Positions 38,785 through 50,804 of a DNA stretch of 64,000 bases are shown piece after piece. The notes beneath the pieces are model-generated. The model made no database searches, was not told the origin of the DNA, and worked only from the letters and a program-made list of their open reading frames with translations. The position numbers and the translations under genes are program-made. Numbering within the stretch: position 1 is the stretch's first letter; each line of letters opens with the position of its first letter. The stretch covers positions 17,980,001 through 18,044,000 of the forward strand of contig OX485803.1 in NCBI GenBank assembly GCA_950295325.1, read 5' to 3'. This DNA comes from Polytrichum commune (lineage: Eukaryota; Streptophyta; Polytrichopsida; Polytrichales; Polytrichaceae).

Positions 38785-39045
38785 GGCCTTCACACACAAG
38801 GCTGAAGGCCCCTGACCATGGCAATGTAAGAGCTCTCATTGGTCGAAAAGGCGGAGACCATCCAAGTTCACTTCACACTAGGAGGTGAAGGTCTAAAGGC
38901 CCAAAGAAAAGTTCGTGGATGAAAAGTCTACATGGAGCCCTACATGGCAGGTTGTGAATAAGGGTGCATGATCTACCGGAATTTGCGTCAGACGCACCTC
39001 TAAGAGGTGGGCTTGACAAAAATTCCAGTACACCATGACATTTTA
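38785..39045. repeat. Dispersed repeat family B, inverted copy
   Basis: Reverse complement of 2465-2745. The hairpin segment here (38972-39036, GGAATTTGCGTCAGACGCAC...) is more decayed. Confidence 0.6.
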
Positions 39046-39234
39046 AATATTTTTCCCAGCATGACATATTTCAGGGAAAATTCCATATTAGATTCCAGGA
39101 TAGATTTTAGGACACACAATCACCACCAAGTAATTCTCTTAAATTGGTAAATTTGGAGACATATTATATTAAATCAAATCTTGCCCTCTTTTTTCACCAA
39201 CAAAATATGCAATGGTCCCGCACCATGGTTCATT

Positions 39235-41329
39235 CACAGGTAGATCACTCTAAGGCATTTTTGTGCACCACGTGCGGCTAGGGTTTGTTTTTTTGGGGGG
39301 GGGCTATTTACCTTCAAGGGCTAAATTAAAGCCTCCCTATAATTACTTAAATTTAAAAAATGGCCCATTTGTTTGCACCCTTCCATTACTTATATTGTCC
39401 AAGTCACTGCAATTTTTTGTACTCTATATTCCTTTTAAGTAATAAAAGCTAATTTACTTCCTAACGCAATTGACAAGTGTTGAGGGAAAGCATGGAAACA
39501 AAGAAGGATGCAAACACTAATTATACCATTGCAAATCGAGTTATGAAGAAAACACATACGAGACCATAGCAAAGTAATACCATTGCAAACTGTCAGCCAC
39601 AAACCTCCACCCTTATGCGTCGTAATCCGGGTGAGAACCTGTGGTTAACATTCGAGTCCAACACGTTCTTACCTCTTGTTGTTGTCCCAATTTCCCAATG
39701 GTCACATCAACATGTGCATTTTATTTCATTAATACTAACACAAGCATTGAAGAATGCTTCTTCATCCCTACTCTCACCCATCACACTCTAAATAATCACA
39801 CCATTCACATTCAAACTTCACTCCCTTTTCCAAGGTCGTGAGTCTCCTCATATTTCCTTCACCAATGCTAGCTCCCAAGCTTCTAACTACCTAACCCTAC
39901 TTCCGTGAGCCCCAGCTACCTCCCCTTCACTTAACCAGGTCCCAGACCTTCCCTAACAACTCAACTTCCTTACTACAGTCTCGACTCCCTGCCGAGGAAA
40001 CTACGTTGTTTGGTGACCGGTGCATGCCCGTCAATGCCCGTCAAGAGGCTTCCTCCCAGTCGGCAGCTTAGAAGATCACTTCAGGGGGGCGTCAAGCCTG
40101 GTCCAACACGCTTGCTGGCCTCCTTCATACCGTCTCCGCAGGTTGCCACCCTCTGTCCCGATCAGACTAATCTCCCAGGCTCGCCCTCCTGCCCTGATTC
40201 CTTGTGTTGTGTGGGCTTTGAATCAATTCTGATTGCTAGCTCATTGTGGTAGCTTTGTCTGGTCCTCATCTGGAAGCCCACCCTTCTGAGGCAGTGCATT
40301 CCTCGAATTCACAACTGCTCAGTATCATTCCAACAGATTTTGACTGAATTGCAACCTTCCAGAGTATTAGTTCAGTAACCTCACCCTCCTCTCTGAGGCG
40401 ATTCCCCCAGTAGCACTACCCTTTTGGCCACCCACATTGCCAGCTTACAATGCCGCACTTACTCAAATCGGCTGGCGGCCACACCTGCTCCCTCATTCTG
40501 GCCATTCCTCCTCCGGCAGCCATGCCGGCTACCTTTTTCGTCCATCTAGCCATTGCTGACCCGAAGAACCAGAATCCACATCCTCGCGATTAGCTGCCCC
40601 TCCGCGTTGGTGCCCCTGCCGCCTGTTTTTCTCTAATCCCCCTTCTTCTGCCGTCTCTGAGAGCACACCTCCTCCGAGCACCCAGCTCCGCCTTTCCCAA
40701 CTGCCGATCCTCCTCAGTCCCGTGATTGTCTAGGTCACAGTGTCCCAAGCTCTGAACTAACATTCCCAGCTCCCAATTCGGCTAATAACCCTTCCTTCCT
40801 ATCCTAAAGCCTAATTGAAACAATCCTTTCACCGTGAATCCATTAATTCCCCCTTACCCTTCTAACCTTACAGGGCATCACCCTAACTCAAAGTCAAAGC
40901 CATAACTTCACTCAAGACCGCACACTTTTTATGTTTTATAATAATCAACAAAAATCCAAATCCTAATTTCTACTGTGGTTTAAGCTTAACAGCACATGTG
41001 GGCACATAATCTGGCTCACACAAACACTGTAACACTGAACATTTATAATGAAAACAAATAGGAGGCGCCAACACTAATACCATAGCGGTACTAATACCAT
41101 ACCATACTAAACATACCTTCTAGGATCCTTATCTTCAGCCCCTATTTTACAAAAAAATAATGGCCCACGTTTTATGTCCATCTAGCTTACTTATAATTTT
41201 GGAATTGTCTACATTTAATGGCCCCTTCATTATTTGGAATTCCTTTATAATTTTTATCTCAAATGATTTTAATCCTCTCTATATTATGCCGCACGTCATT
41301 TTTAAAATGCACTAAGTGATCTACCCGTG
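39235..41329. mobile_element. hAT-like non-autonomous element, copy 2
   Basis: Begins CACAGGTAGATCACT and ends AGTGATCTACCCGTG. It is flanked by GGTTCATT and GGTCCATT, an 8-bp duplication with one mismatch. The outer ~230 bp at each end matches 11775-12872, while the 1.6-kb interior is different. That interior is GC-rich and CT-rich (39840-40860), unlike the surrounding DNA, and resembles captured genic or promoter sequence. No transposase or clear coding frame is present. Confidence 0.75.
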
Positions 41330-43343
41330 GGTCCATTCTCACGTCACACTATGCTTGAGGGCCCGTGACTACATAAAATGGCTTTCCCAACTCCCATGGT
41401 ACGGCCTTTGGATGAGAGTCAAGGGTCCTCACCATTACAAGGTCACAACTCTTGGCTCATGTGTGAAGTGGCCCTTACATCATGTCAAATGGGTTGTTGT
41501 TGAATTTAAATAAAAATTACAGCCAAATGTTTTAACAGTACTTGGATCATTGGCCTTCATAACATTATTCAGATCCATAACAATGTTTCGTGAGACTGAT
41601 AGTATTTCATGAAATATTCCTGGATAGTCTTCACACTCAGTCTGAATGTGGAGAATATCTGAATATATTCTATGAAATATTGTCAATCAATATTGTTAAG
41701 GATTTGAATAATGTTATGTCTTCATGATGTGGTCATATACCTTTTATCATCATTTTTTTAAACCTAAGACTTGGGAGAGGTTCCATATAACTTGTGCATA
41801 TTGCATTTCATTTCCAACTCTCCCCTCCACCCCCCACCATGTACGTCTTCTTTTCTATTCAATTCTAGTTTACTCTAACACAAAGAACTTCATACTAAAC
41901 ATGTAATATACAAAATTTAAAATTTAACATATCATCGTGTGTAGGGCATTTTTTACTCAAATGGGCTATATATTGTGGCAGATATTTTAAGCATTATTAT
42001 GTTTTATATATTCCATACGGACATGAAGCCTAGATGGCAACAAATGGATTATGCTTAGAGATCTCTTGATTGGGATTTCAAATGTACGTGTCTCAAAGAT
42101 TTGGGGTTGATGGAAAAATACATGTGTAAAGAACTCTCTACCAAAGCTTTGTCAATAATTACAAACTTGAGTAGTTACAATTGAGATATGTGTAGGACAT
42201 AATGACATGATACACCTTGTTAGACACAATGGAATTTATTTCTAATAACCTAGAAAATGAAGGGCATCATTTTAGGTGTATTGCCATTATACCATAGAGG
42301 TGGTTGTGCAATAAAATTAACCCAACAGGATCAAAGATGGTTCAAGCATACCAAACTGTTCCAAATGCTACCTCACAATGCGGGGGGTGGACTCTTCATA
42401 AAATATACAAACTAGCGTGAGTGTGAGAAGGGGTATTAATTGAGGCATTGACTTACACAATGCACATAAGGAAGAGAGTTGAGGTTTTTTTTTTTTTTAA
42501 TGTGTACATTTAGAAAGGTTATTAAGAACTTTGAAGTAAAGGTAAATGTACAAAAAGGGCCCCTAAGATATAGAGAAATTTTTGACAAGAGATGTGTTAG
42601 TTTCATCCAATTTGCGTTTGCATTCATTGTCGAGAAGAAGTCTATGGGCGATGAAAGCAACTTCTGGCTTCTAGTGAGGCCATGTCGCTTGTGCTTTCTC
42701 GACCGTCAAATCTGACCGATATAACCCTCGCCCCTAATCTCCACCGTCCACTGCTTGTGCAGAGAGACAGACAGAGAAGACAGACAGACGCTCACGCTCT
42801 TCACCTTCCTGAAACCGATTTCTTTGCCGATTCTTCTCTCCAGAGGTCATGAGGTACTATGGGTAGCCTGCTGTGCAAGATTAACGTTGTATTTAGAAAC
42901 CTTTCGCACAGGACTGAAGATGGAGATTTTTTGGGGTTGGGTTGTCTCCTCAGTCAGCAACATACGGCAGAGTGGTTGTCATATGGTAAAGTCCTCAATG
43001 ACTACCTTGTCCATTCTTGTTAGAGTTCGGGTCTTAGGATTTACAAATTGAAGGCTCTTGGAGCACTTATGGTTCCCTTGGATTTTTCCCTTCGGATTGT
43101 GGTGAAGTTATTGTGTTCTTGTCTTTGTTTATTTGATGCAATCGTTGAGTTACATGTCATGGGTGAAAAAAGTAAAATAAAAACTGTTCAATGACTCTCT
43201 CATTGGAAAGTAAAATTGGATTCTAAAAGTAATAAAGGCCTATCCGATTCACGATTTTATTTTGGATATGTAGTAAAGGCATTGATCACATTAAAATTAA
43301 TAATTTAGTATTAATACATGAGTCTAATTTCTAGATTGCCATT
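41330..43343. other. Intergenic, no supported gene
   Basis: Contains a poly-T run at 42488-42499 and a GC-richer patch at 42640-42860 with GACA repeats, which may be a captured 5' flank. No gene model could be built. Confidence 0.35.
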
Positions 43344-43814
43344 CATAACATTAAGTAGCAATGCTAGCATGGTACCCTTTGAGTACCCGCAATATTGCCT
43401 CAACAAGAAGGGAAAAGCTTGCAAAGCAAGGGTGAATTAATGGATAGTTATTCAAATATAGTAGCTTCAAAAAGGTATCAAAGAGGTTTCCAATGCGGGT
43501 GTCAAGTGACTTTTCCAAAAAGTGCAACTACCTTTTTGACCTCACCAACTTTCCCGTTGCTTTATAACTATTTAGATTTGTTTAGATTGTAGAACCTAGA
43601 TCAGAACCTTTACCAGCACTTGGCATTAGTTTTGTATTACAAACCGACATAATTAATTCTAAGCATTGAAAGTAACTACCCAAATAGATAGAAAATAACC
43701 TAAGTAAAACTCAAAGGTAGTGCTACCTTTGCTCTTGAAAGAGCATCAAACCGGCACACGCTGGTTTGATGCACTTTTGAGAAGGTCATTCCAGGCTTGC
43801 TACTTAATATTATG
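43344..43814 (+). repeat. Dispersed repeat family E, copy 2
   Basis: Matches 25463-25895. It has an additional segment of about 40 bp at 43749-43788 containing the small hairpin AAACCGG...CTGGTTT. Confidence 0.75.
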
Positions 43815-45582
43815 TTTATGCATATACATTTGCTCCTCTCCATAACGTTTCCCGTATATAGGGGGTTTAATTTCATAGTCACCCATGCATGTCATTTAGG
43901 TTTCCAATGAAAAGCCCACCCCCCAGACCTCACAAGCACATCTCACCACAACATGCTTCATCCTTGTTTTTCCATGAACTCATTCAAGGATTTTGTATCA
44001 TTGGAGTTGAGGGAATAAACTTTTGTGCCAACATTGTATGACAACGCCACAATGGTTATGATAATGTTCACATCAACCCGTTGGCTATTACTATGATCAT
44101 TTCTAAACCCTCTTCCGGATGTTCTAGTAAAGAGGTGAACGGGGTGCTAAGAGGCACCCCATTTGCCTCCACTCTTGCACCGCATCTTTTGGACGTGGCC
44201 TATTCACCAAACTTTGTCATCGACGTTGTGAAGGATATGAGTGGGGCTCCCCTTGTTGTCCTGCACATTTCTATTCATTTTCTTTGTTGAGAACACAACA
44301 CTAAACATACCAAGGGAGTTTCTCTTCATGGAATAGCAAGCACAATTCAAGCCTGGTCCTAAAACACAAGTGTCGGATGGTGTGGCAAGCCACAAAGAAG
44401 TAGTCTTTGCTATTGTTGAAATATATGGAACTTTGTGAGATACAAAGGCACACGAAGGTGAGACTATTTATGTCTAAATAAAACATATCAAAAACACTAC
44501 AAAGTGGCAAGACAATCGCTTACCAACAAAGCATTGAGGACTAACAAAATCAATCCCAAACCTTTAGTTTCTTTGTATGCAACATCACCACATGGTCCCC
44601 ATGGACAAGCCACAACTTCCACAACCTAAAGACAAACGGACTCTTTGCAGCAAGAACCCATTTTTCTTCTTCTGAGAAACATAGCATGCTCATACACTCT
44701 CGAACCTTTGCTTGACATATTCGTTGAGTTGATGCCTAATCATGTTCGTTAGATCGTTGTGTGTCTTCCAACTTGAGCCCAGGTTGGTCAAAAGTATACC
44801 TCTAATACAATAATCCCAAATGCTCATGCATAGTCAATCATATGTTCTCCAAGTTCCCACATCTTGACTGGGAAATCGAAAGGATTGATGAGATTCTCTC
44901 CACTATGTATGTAATCTTGGTCGTGGAGGCTACAAATTTGTCCGCCGTTGTTGTTGTTAGAGGCCCTAAATAAATAAATAAATATATATATATATATCCA
45001 TCCAGGCCAACTTATCTCAAAACATTGCCACTTCGAGCTCCGGTAGTCAACCAACATCAAGCACCATCTTTGAGATTCTCCATTGCTGACCATACCATTC
45101 AATGAGCCAAAAAAGAACTCATTCCTCCTCCCACAACCCACCGATGCTTTTTCCATCGGTCCCTCACCCACTTCAAGTCAAAACCAATTGCACATGCAAC
45201 ATACTATCAACACAATTAGTTGAGGGAAGCTTGTCATGAAGTGAATTCATCACAACCACAATTAATCCTTGCCAAGCCAACCACCACCTTGTTGGAATGA
45301 AAGGAGTCAGCAATAGTGTTGAGGGTTTAAACTGTGACTCGAGAGGTGGCTCTTTCTAAAAGTTCAGCTATAAGTTCGCCATTGTCCTGTTGTTCCTGTC
45401 CCATTTCCCACCTCCAAAAATAATCGTCACATTCCAAGCAGTAGATCTTTCGACTCAATACCAACTTCACATTCCTCCTGTGTGTGTGTGTGTGTGCGTG
45501 CCATGAGCGATCGTCTAAGCAAAGGTGGTTCTTCAAGGCGACTCCCTCTCCAAGAAGCGCTCCGCAACATCCTCCGGATTTG
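43815..45582. other. Intergenic, no supported gene
   Basis: Includes a TAAA/TA microsatellite at 44967-44996 and a (TG)n tract at 45479-45496. The frames present have no recognisable domains. Confidence 0.35.
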
Positions 45583-46138
45583 AGGCATTGGGTTGTTGGT
45601 TTTAATGCAAAAAAGAAAACCTGACTTTTGTGAATGAAACCATGGTTTTCCCCCCAACACTTGGCACTTGACAATTGGCACCACCGTTGGCGGACAGTGG
45701 GCCCTCTGCACTATAGTCTCAACTTATCTGTAATAAAACCAGATTTTGCTGGACCTCAGATGATTGGGGTTTTTTTTATAAAAAAAAAAGAAAACTATGG
45801 AGAACCCAGCTGTAAAAAAAACCGCGTGGTGCCAGCCTTGGCATCATTGAGCCCCTCATGTGTGTTTCTCAAGGGTGGGATAAACCCAACTTTTTTCCGG
45901 CCGATGCATTGGGTTTTTGGTTTTGATGCAAAAAACCCCAACTTCTGCGAATAAAACCATGGATTTATTCTAGTTACTGTCATATGTATTTGCCCTTTGC
46001 CCTATAATCTCAACTTATATGCAATAAAACCAAACAAAACCAGATTTTGTTGAACCTCATATGACTGGATGTTTATTTTATTTTAAACTATGAAAAACCC
46101 AACTGTAAAAAACCGCGTGGTGCTATCCCATGTGTGTT
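45583..46138. repeat. Two-unit tandem duplication
   Basis: Unit 1 (45583-45862) and unit 2 (45902-46138) share, in order, GCATTGGGTT, TTTTGATGCAAAAAA-like, AATAAAACCATGG, CTCAACTTAT..AATAAAACCA and AAACCGCGTGGTGC, and each ends near CATGTGTG. The units have diverged by substitutions and indels. Confidence 0.7.
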
Positions 46139-47060
46139 ACTACTCATCCTCAACCTTGAAGAAGGTGCCCCACAAGCCTCCTGACGAGATCTACATCACC
46201 GAGCCCCAACTCATGTGTGGTGTCGGAGACGACAACAACAACATGCATCTCCATATGTTGGGGTTTCTCTGAGGGGCTGATCACACCAGCCAGCTCCGAC
46301 ACGCACCATCCGTCAGCATCTCCAACTATAACAGTGTGAAAAATGGTCGGCCAACATCTATTTGTGAACATAATCCCCAAACAATTTCACAGCTGGAACC
46401 GGACGAAACGTTTGGTGTGATCGGGGCATCATTGAGTGGTAACTCCTCGTTGACGGTGTGAAGCACATACATTTGTGGATCTTAACCTCAATATGCCCTC
46501 AAGCAAACTATGTGCTCAATGCTGATGAATTTTGAAACTGCATTCTAAACATCAAAAGTTCACTCTACCACATTTGCTTCATATTCGAAACAGATTTGCA
46601 AACAGGGAATAACTCTCGTTCACCAAGACGTCAATTTCCCCAGTCACGTCAAGCTTCGATACTTCATCCTCCACACCAAATCGCTAAATTCTTCTCTCCG
46701 TTGTGAATACTAGATCGTTATTTTCCAAAAAACACACACACACATACACACAGGATCTAGGAGATTGAAGCTTTGAAGTTATCCGCTTCGCTAGTAGTGA
46801 CACAAGCAAGGAAGAAGAAACTGTAAAACCCTTGTTCGTAAACCCCATGTGTGTCGGGAGACAGAGCATACGGATATTGTGTCTTCTCGCCCATCTTTCT
46901 TTTGATTTTATCATCGCCATGTGTGTTTCATCTCTAGTCTCTCCACATGCCCGAAGGAATCACTAGGTCTAGAATTCGCACCCAACTAGCTGAACCACTC
47001 TAGATGTTGTAATATACATGTAAGGTCTTTCTTTTTCCCATGGATAAGATAAAAGTCTCA
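46139..47060. other. Intergenic, no supported gene
   Basis: Short coding-like stretches (e.g. SQLEPDETFGVIGASLSGNS near 46385-46450) suggest relic or captured sequence without a recognisable family. A short (CA)n tract lies at 46733-46752. Confidence 0.35.
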
Positions 47061-48194
47061 GGGGCGGTTTACACTATGGACCATGAAGTTGGACCAGGGC
47101 TCTGCAAGGCAGCTGATTGGTTGTTGAAGTTCTCCCGGGACAACTTCGGTTTACACTAAGGAAAAAATGGCAGAGGGACCATGGAGGTCGAGGTCCCCAA
47201 AATATAATTTTTAAGGCCTAATAAATGCACTGACATGGTCCAACGGGTTTTGCGTTGAGAGAGGCAAGAGAGGTGGTCTGGTAGGAAAAAGCAAGGGCCC
47301 ATGTCAGAGAAATACCATTTCAATAAAATTTTAATGAATCTACCTTCTAAGCGCCTTAATTATACCATAGCCCATGAGACATACCGCACTACCTTGCCCT
47401 ACCCCTTAAACCGGCTCACACGTGTTTCACCAAACAACGCGGGACATCTAGAACTCAAGAATTCAAGTGCAGATTTGTTTTTTTGGTCTACCAAATGTAA
47501 TGTTTGGAATTTTGGGGCTTGTAATATACCGTTGGAAAGGTCTTGAAAATACCTTTCCAACGGTATATTACACACCCCAATATTCTTACAAAATGCAGTT
47601 GCAAAACAAAAAACAAAAATCTGTAGTGGTTTAGTGATTGTAGATCAGGGTAGTCAAAAGAAGTGCAATGGGAAATCTTCTAACATTAATTATCAAAGAA
47701 TTGAAAATTAGTGTTGAGCAAGGTAGGGTGGTAACAACATTAAATATAATCAAACACTAAATATCCTATTTAGTGTAGTGACAACACAAGGTACATGTCA
47801 CATGTAAATTACATTGAGCATGTACAAATTAAATTGCTCATTTTATTTTATGTTAAAAAAATTGTTGTGAGAAGATTTGCAAGCCACATCTTCGACACAT
47901 TTAACAAGAAGTGAAGACAAGTGAAGCCCAAGAGAAGACAAGGAATGATCAAACTTAAATTTTTTTCAAAATAGCCCTTTTTGGGCATGTATTAAAAAAA
48001 TCAGCACCTCCACTTTTTGGTGCATGGTCATTCTTCATGGTCCACATTCGGTTTACACCTAGTGAAGGGCCCATGAACCATGAAAACTAATATTTTAGTA
48101 ACTCGGACCATGGAAGTCGTCCCATGAAGTCGTCCCACGCAAAATAGGCCTCTTACGTGGGACGACTTCATGGTCCATAGTGTAAACCGCCCCT
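47061..48194. mobile_element. TIR element family F, copy 2, with nested insert
   Basis: Begins GGGGCGGTTTACACTATGGA and ends with its complement, with inverted ends of about 29 bp. TCA and TTA flank it, possibly a mutated 3-bp duplication. Blocks near both ends match 37203-37774, but the middle (about 47340-47870) is extra. That middle holds a 22-bp-arm hairpin and an ACTAAATATCCTATTTAGTG MITE end. Confidence 0.7.
47520..47572. repeat. Perfect 22-bp-arm hairpin
   Basis: TGTAATATACCGTTGGAAAG plus GT pairs exactly with its complement across a 9-base loop. Imperfect pairing extends outward through TTGGGG/CCCCAA. Confidence 0.9.
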
Positions 48195-48801
48195 TAGTTT
48201 CATAAGGGGAAGAAAATTGGCTTTTGGATGGAATTTTTTTGCAAAATGGCTAGAGTAAAGAATCCTATGGCTCTTAATCAGAGTTGATGAATGTTTTAGG
48301 AAGGTACTTTAGAAATGTATAATGTCTACAACCCACCGGTTACAACCACTAGTTTATATACGCCTAAGAAAATTAATATAATGTATACCCTCTCAAAACG
48401 ACCTCTAAAACTCCAAAATTTATGAAAAAATTTAATTCAAAAAATCAAAAAAATCCTTGCTTTTGTCCTTAGGTGGTTTCCATGTTTAATTTCAGTGACA
48501 TCCCTGAAGAGAATCCACAGATTGCAAATTGGAATTGCATGAATATGACCACCACAAAAAAAAAGTATAAGAGTACATGCAGCTAGAAATGTCATACAAG
48601 GACATCTTGCCGGTGTGACACAAGAATTTGTACTTATTGAATTATGAATCAAATTTTTTATGATTATTATCTTTACAATGGAACTTGTATAAAATATTGA
48701 TTATATTATTTATGTAAAAGCGAAAGGAAAAGGTGAGTGTGGGCACGAAAACAAACACAATATTGAAGGAAAAAACATTTGATAGAGAGATTAAAAATTG
48801 G
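48195..48801. other. Intergenic, nothing recognised
   Basis: AT-rich with no supported feature. Confidence 0.4.
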
Positions 48802-49216
48802 GTGCAAGCATGGAAAAGTGGGTCAAAAAAAAGGCTCCGGTATATTAAAACCATCATTTTTTTGTCAAAGGCCTAAAATTAGTAGCAAAACGTTGCTTAA
48901 ATTGGACTTCTTTTTATGATGATCTTTGTTGTTGTGTTAAATACTCAAATGTAAGAAGTCAAGTTGAGATCTTCAATATTTATCATTAAAAGTGATGCTA
49001 AAAAACAAATGATTAAGTATGGTTTTGGACATAGATTTCATGACCTTAACTATTTTCAAATTGGAATTTTTTTCCATATTCCTTGTATTTAATATCTACT
49101 TGAGGATCTCGTCACAAAACTTTGTGGAAAACCATATCAATTTTATGTAATTTTATCGTACTTTAAATAAAATTTAGACAGTCACTTGTTCAATATCACC
49201 TACTTGCACACCACTT
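48802..49216 (+). repeat. Dispersed repeat family C, copy 2
   Basis: Matches 9154-9566 in the same orientation. Confidence 0.75.
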
Positions 49217-50804
49217 GTATTGTTGTCGAGAGGCAAATTTTTACACAATGTAAAAGACATATTTTTATTTTTTTTTAATGTATTTTCATTGATTTTTGTA
49301 GAGAAGAAAGTTATAGAGAACGTTAAGAAAAGCTTGTGATTAAAATCACGACTTCTAAGAGGCTTTGTTGTCTACTTTGTTGAATTTGAAAATTTAATTT
49401 CATTAGAGTAAGTATTGATTTGATTTCAATTTAGTTGTTGTTAAAAAGAAAGGTGAAGATTGTTTCACCCTTGTAATTTTATGATTGAAAAATGTGAATG
49501 GATATAGTTAAAGGGGTGATGATGTGGATCACCCAATTGTTTAAGGGTGCCCATTAGGCCCAGCATGGGCTCGTGTTTCTCCTCTTCCAATTTTTTCAGA
49601 GTTTTTTTTTTCGGTATCTTTGAGGAGGTGTCACTTATTCTTTATAGTTGGGATTTTAGTGAAACTTATTGAGCATCTTCATTTTGTTTATGTGACTCCA
49701 ATGATGTATAAAGAACTTTATTTGGAATTGTTATGAAGAAATTATGCCTCTTAGAGTGAAGGCAATTTTATTGTCGTTGGAATCCAAAGGCAATTGCTTT
49801 GAATGCTTATGAAAATGTAGTAAATTGTTGATTTGTTTTCATATTTTACGAATATTTGTATCATTTGTAGTTTTCAAAAAAAGCCATTAAATTCTTATTT
49901 TGAACATAGGATCTGAAAATAATGAATATGGAAGTGTGAGGGTATTGAATTTAGGAATTTCTTTTTAAGGAGCTTTAGAAACCGGACAGAATGGCTTTTT
50001 CAGCGAAGTTTTTTAGGGAGCATGGATAATGGAGATGGATTTCCAAAACATCATGCCACACTTCATGTGGAAATTTTATGAAAAAATTATAGCTTCTGAG
50101 GCGGATTTTGAAGTCTAAACTTCAACACACTATACATATTGAATGATAAATCATTTTCCTTAGAGTCTTTTACAATTTGTATAACTTTGTGTTGGCTTTT
50201 TAAATGCATGTTTAAAAGAGAGGAAGGAGACATATACCCTCCTTTCGAAGGAGTGCACACTTCTAACAGTAGTTTGAAATTTTGACATATGTCCAGGTGT
50301 TGGGTTGGATGGTTGGGTTGGGTGATTGGTTAGTGGCTATTGGTGTTAGTTGTTGGGATTTTAGGTGACAATGGTCGGTGTCTCTAGCTCCTCATTCCTT
50401 GGCTTGGCCTTGGTGTCTGAGGTGTCTTGATTGGACTCATTTATTTCGGCAATAGAATTCTCCTTTACATCATGTTCAAACCAAGAAATCTAAAAATCAA
50501 TAAATAATATAAAAAGCGCATAAGAAAGCAGATTGCTCGATACAAGTATATAACACACACTATCATATGTCTTTCAGTCCACACTACCACTCTTCATTGA
50601 TCAACAATTTTGAACAAAGTAGCTTATCACAATCTGCATTCAACATTGCACCTTGAGGTTTGAACCAAATGACAGTTAATAAAGGTCCGAGAATTGAAGT
50701 ACATGAGGGTTGATTCTCTAATTCAATATATATGACACTTGACAGAATGGTACAAGCCCAATGGGGATAAGTAGGCAAAGAAAAAATCTCTTCAATAGAA
50801 CTAT
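49217..50804. other. 3' flank of the Fes1/SIL1 gene and intergenic DNA
   Basis: AT-rich. It must contain the 3' UTR of the minus-strand gene. No other gene was seen. Confidence 0.4.

Noticed and set aside
45327..45711. Overlapping minus-strand frames of 94 and 115 codons
   Set aside because: They read through a (TG)n microsatellite and part of the tandem duplication and lack any domain.
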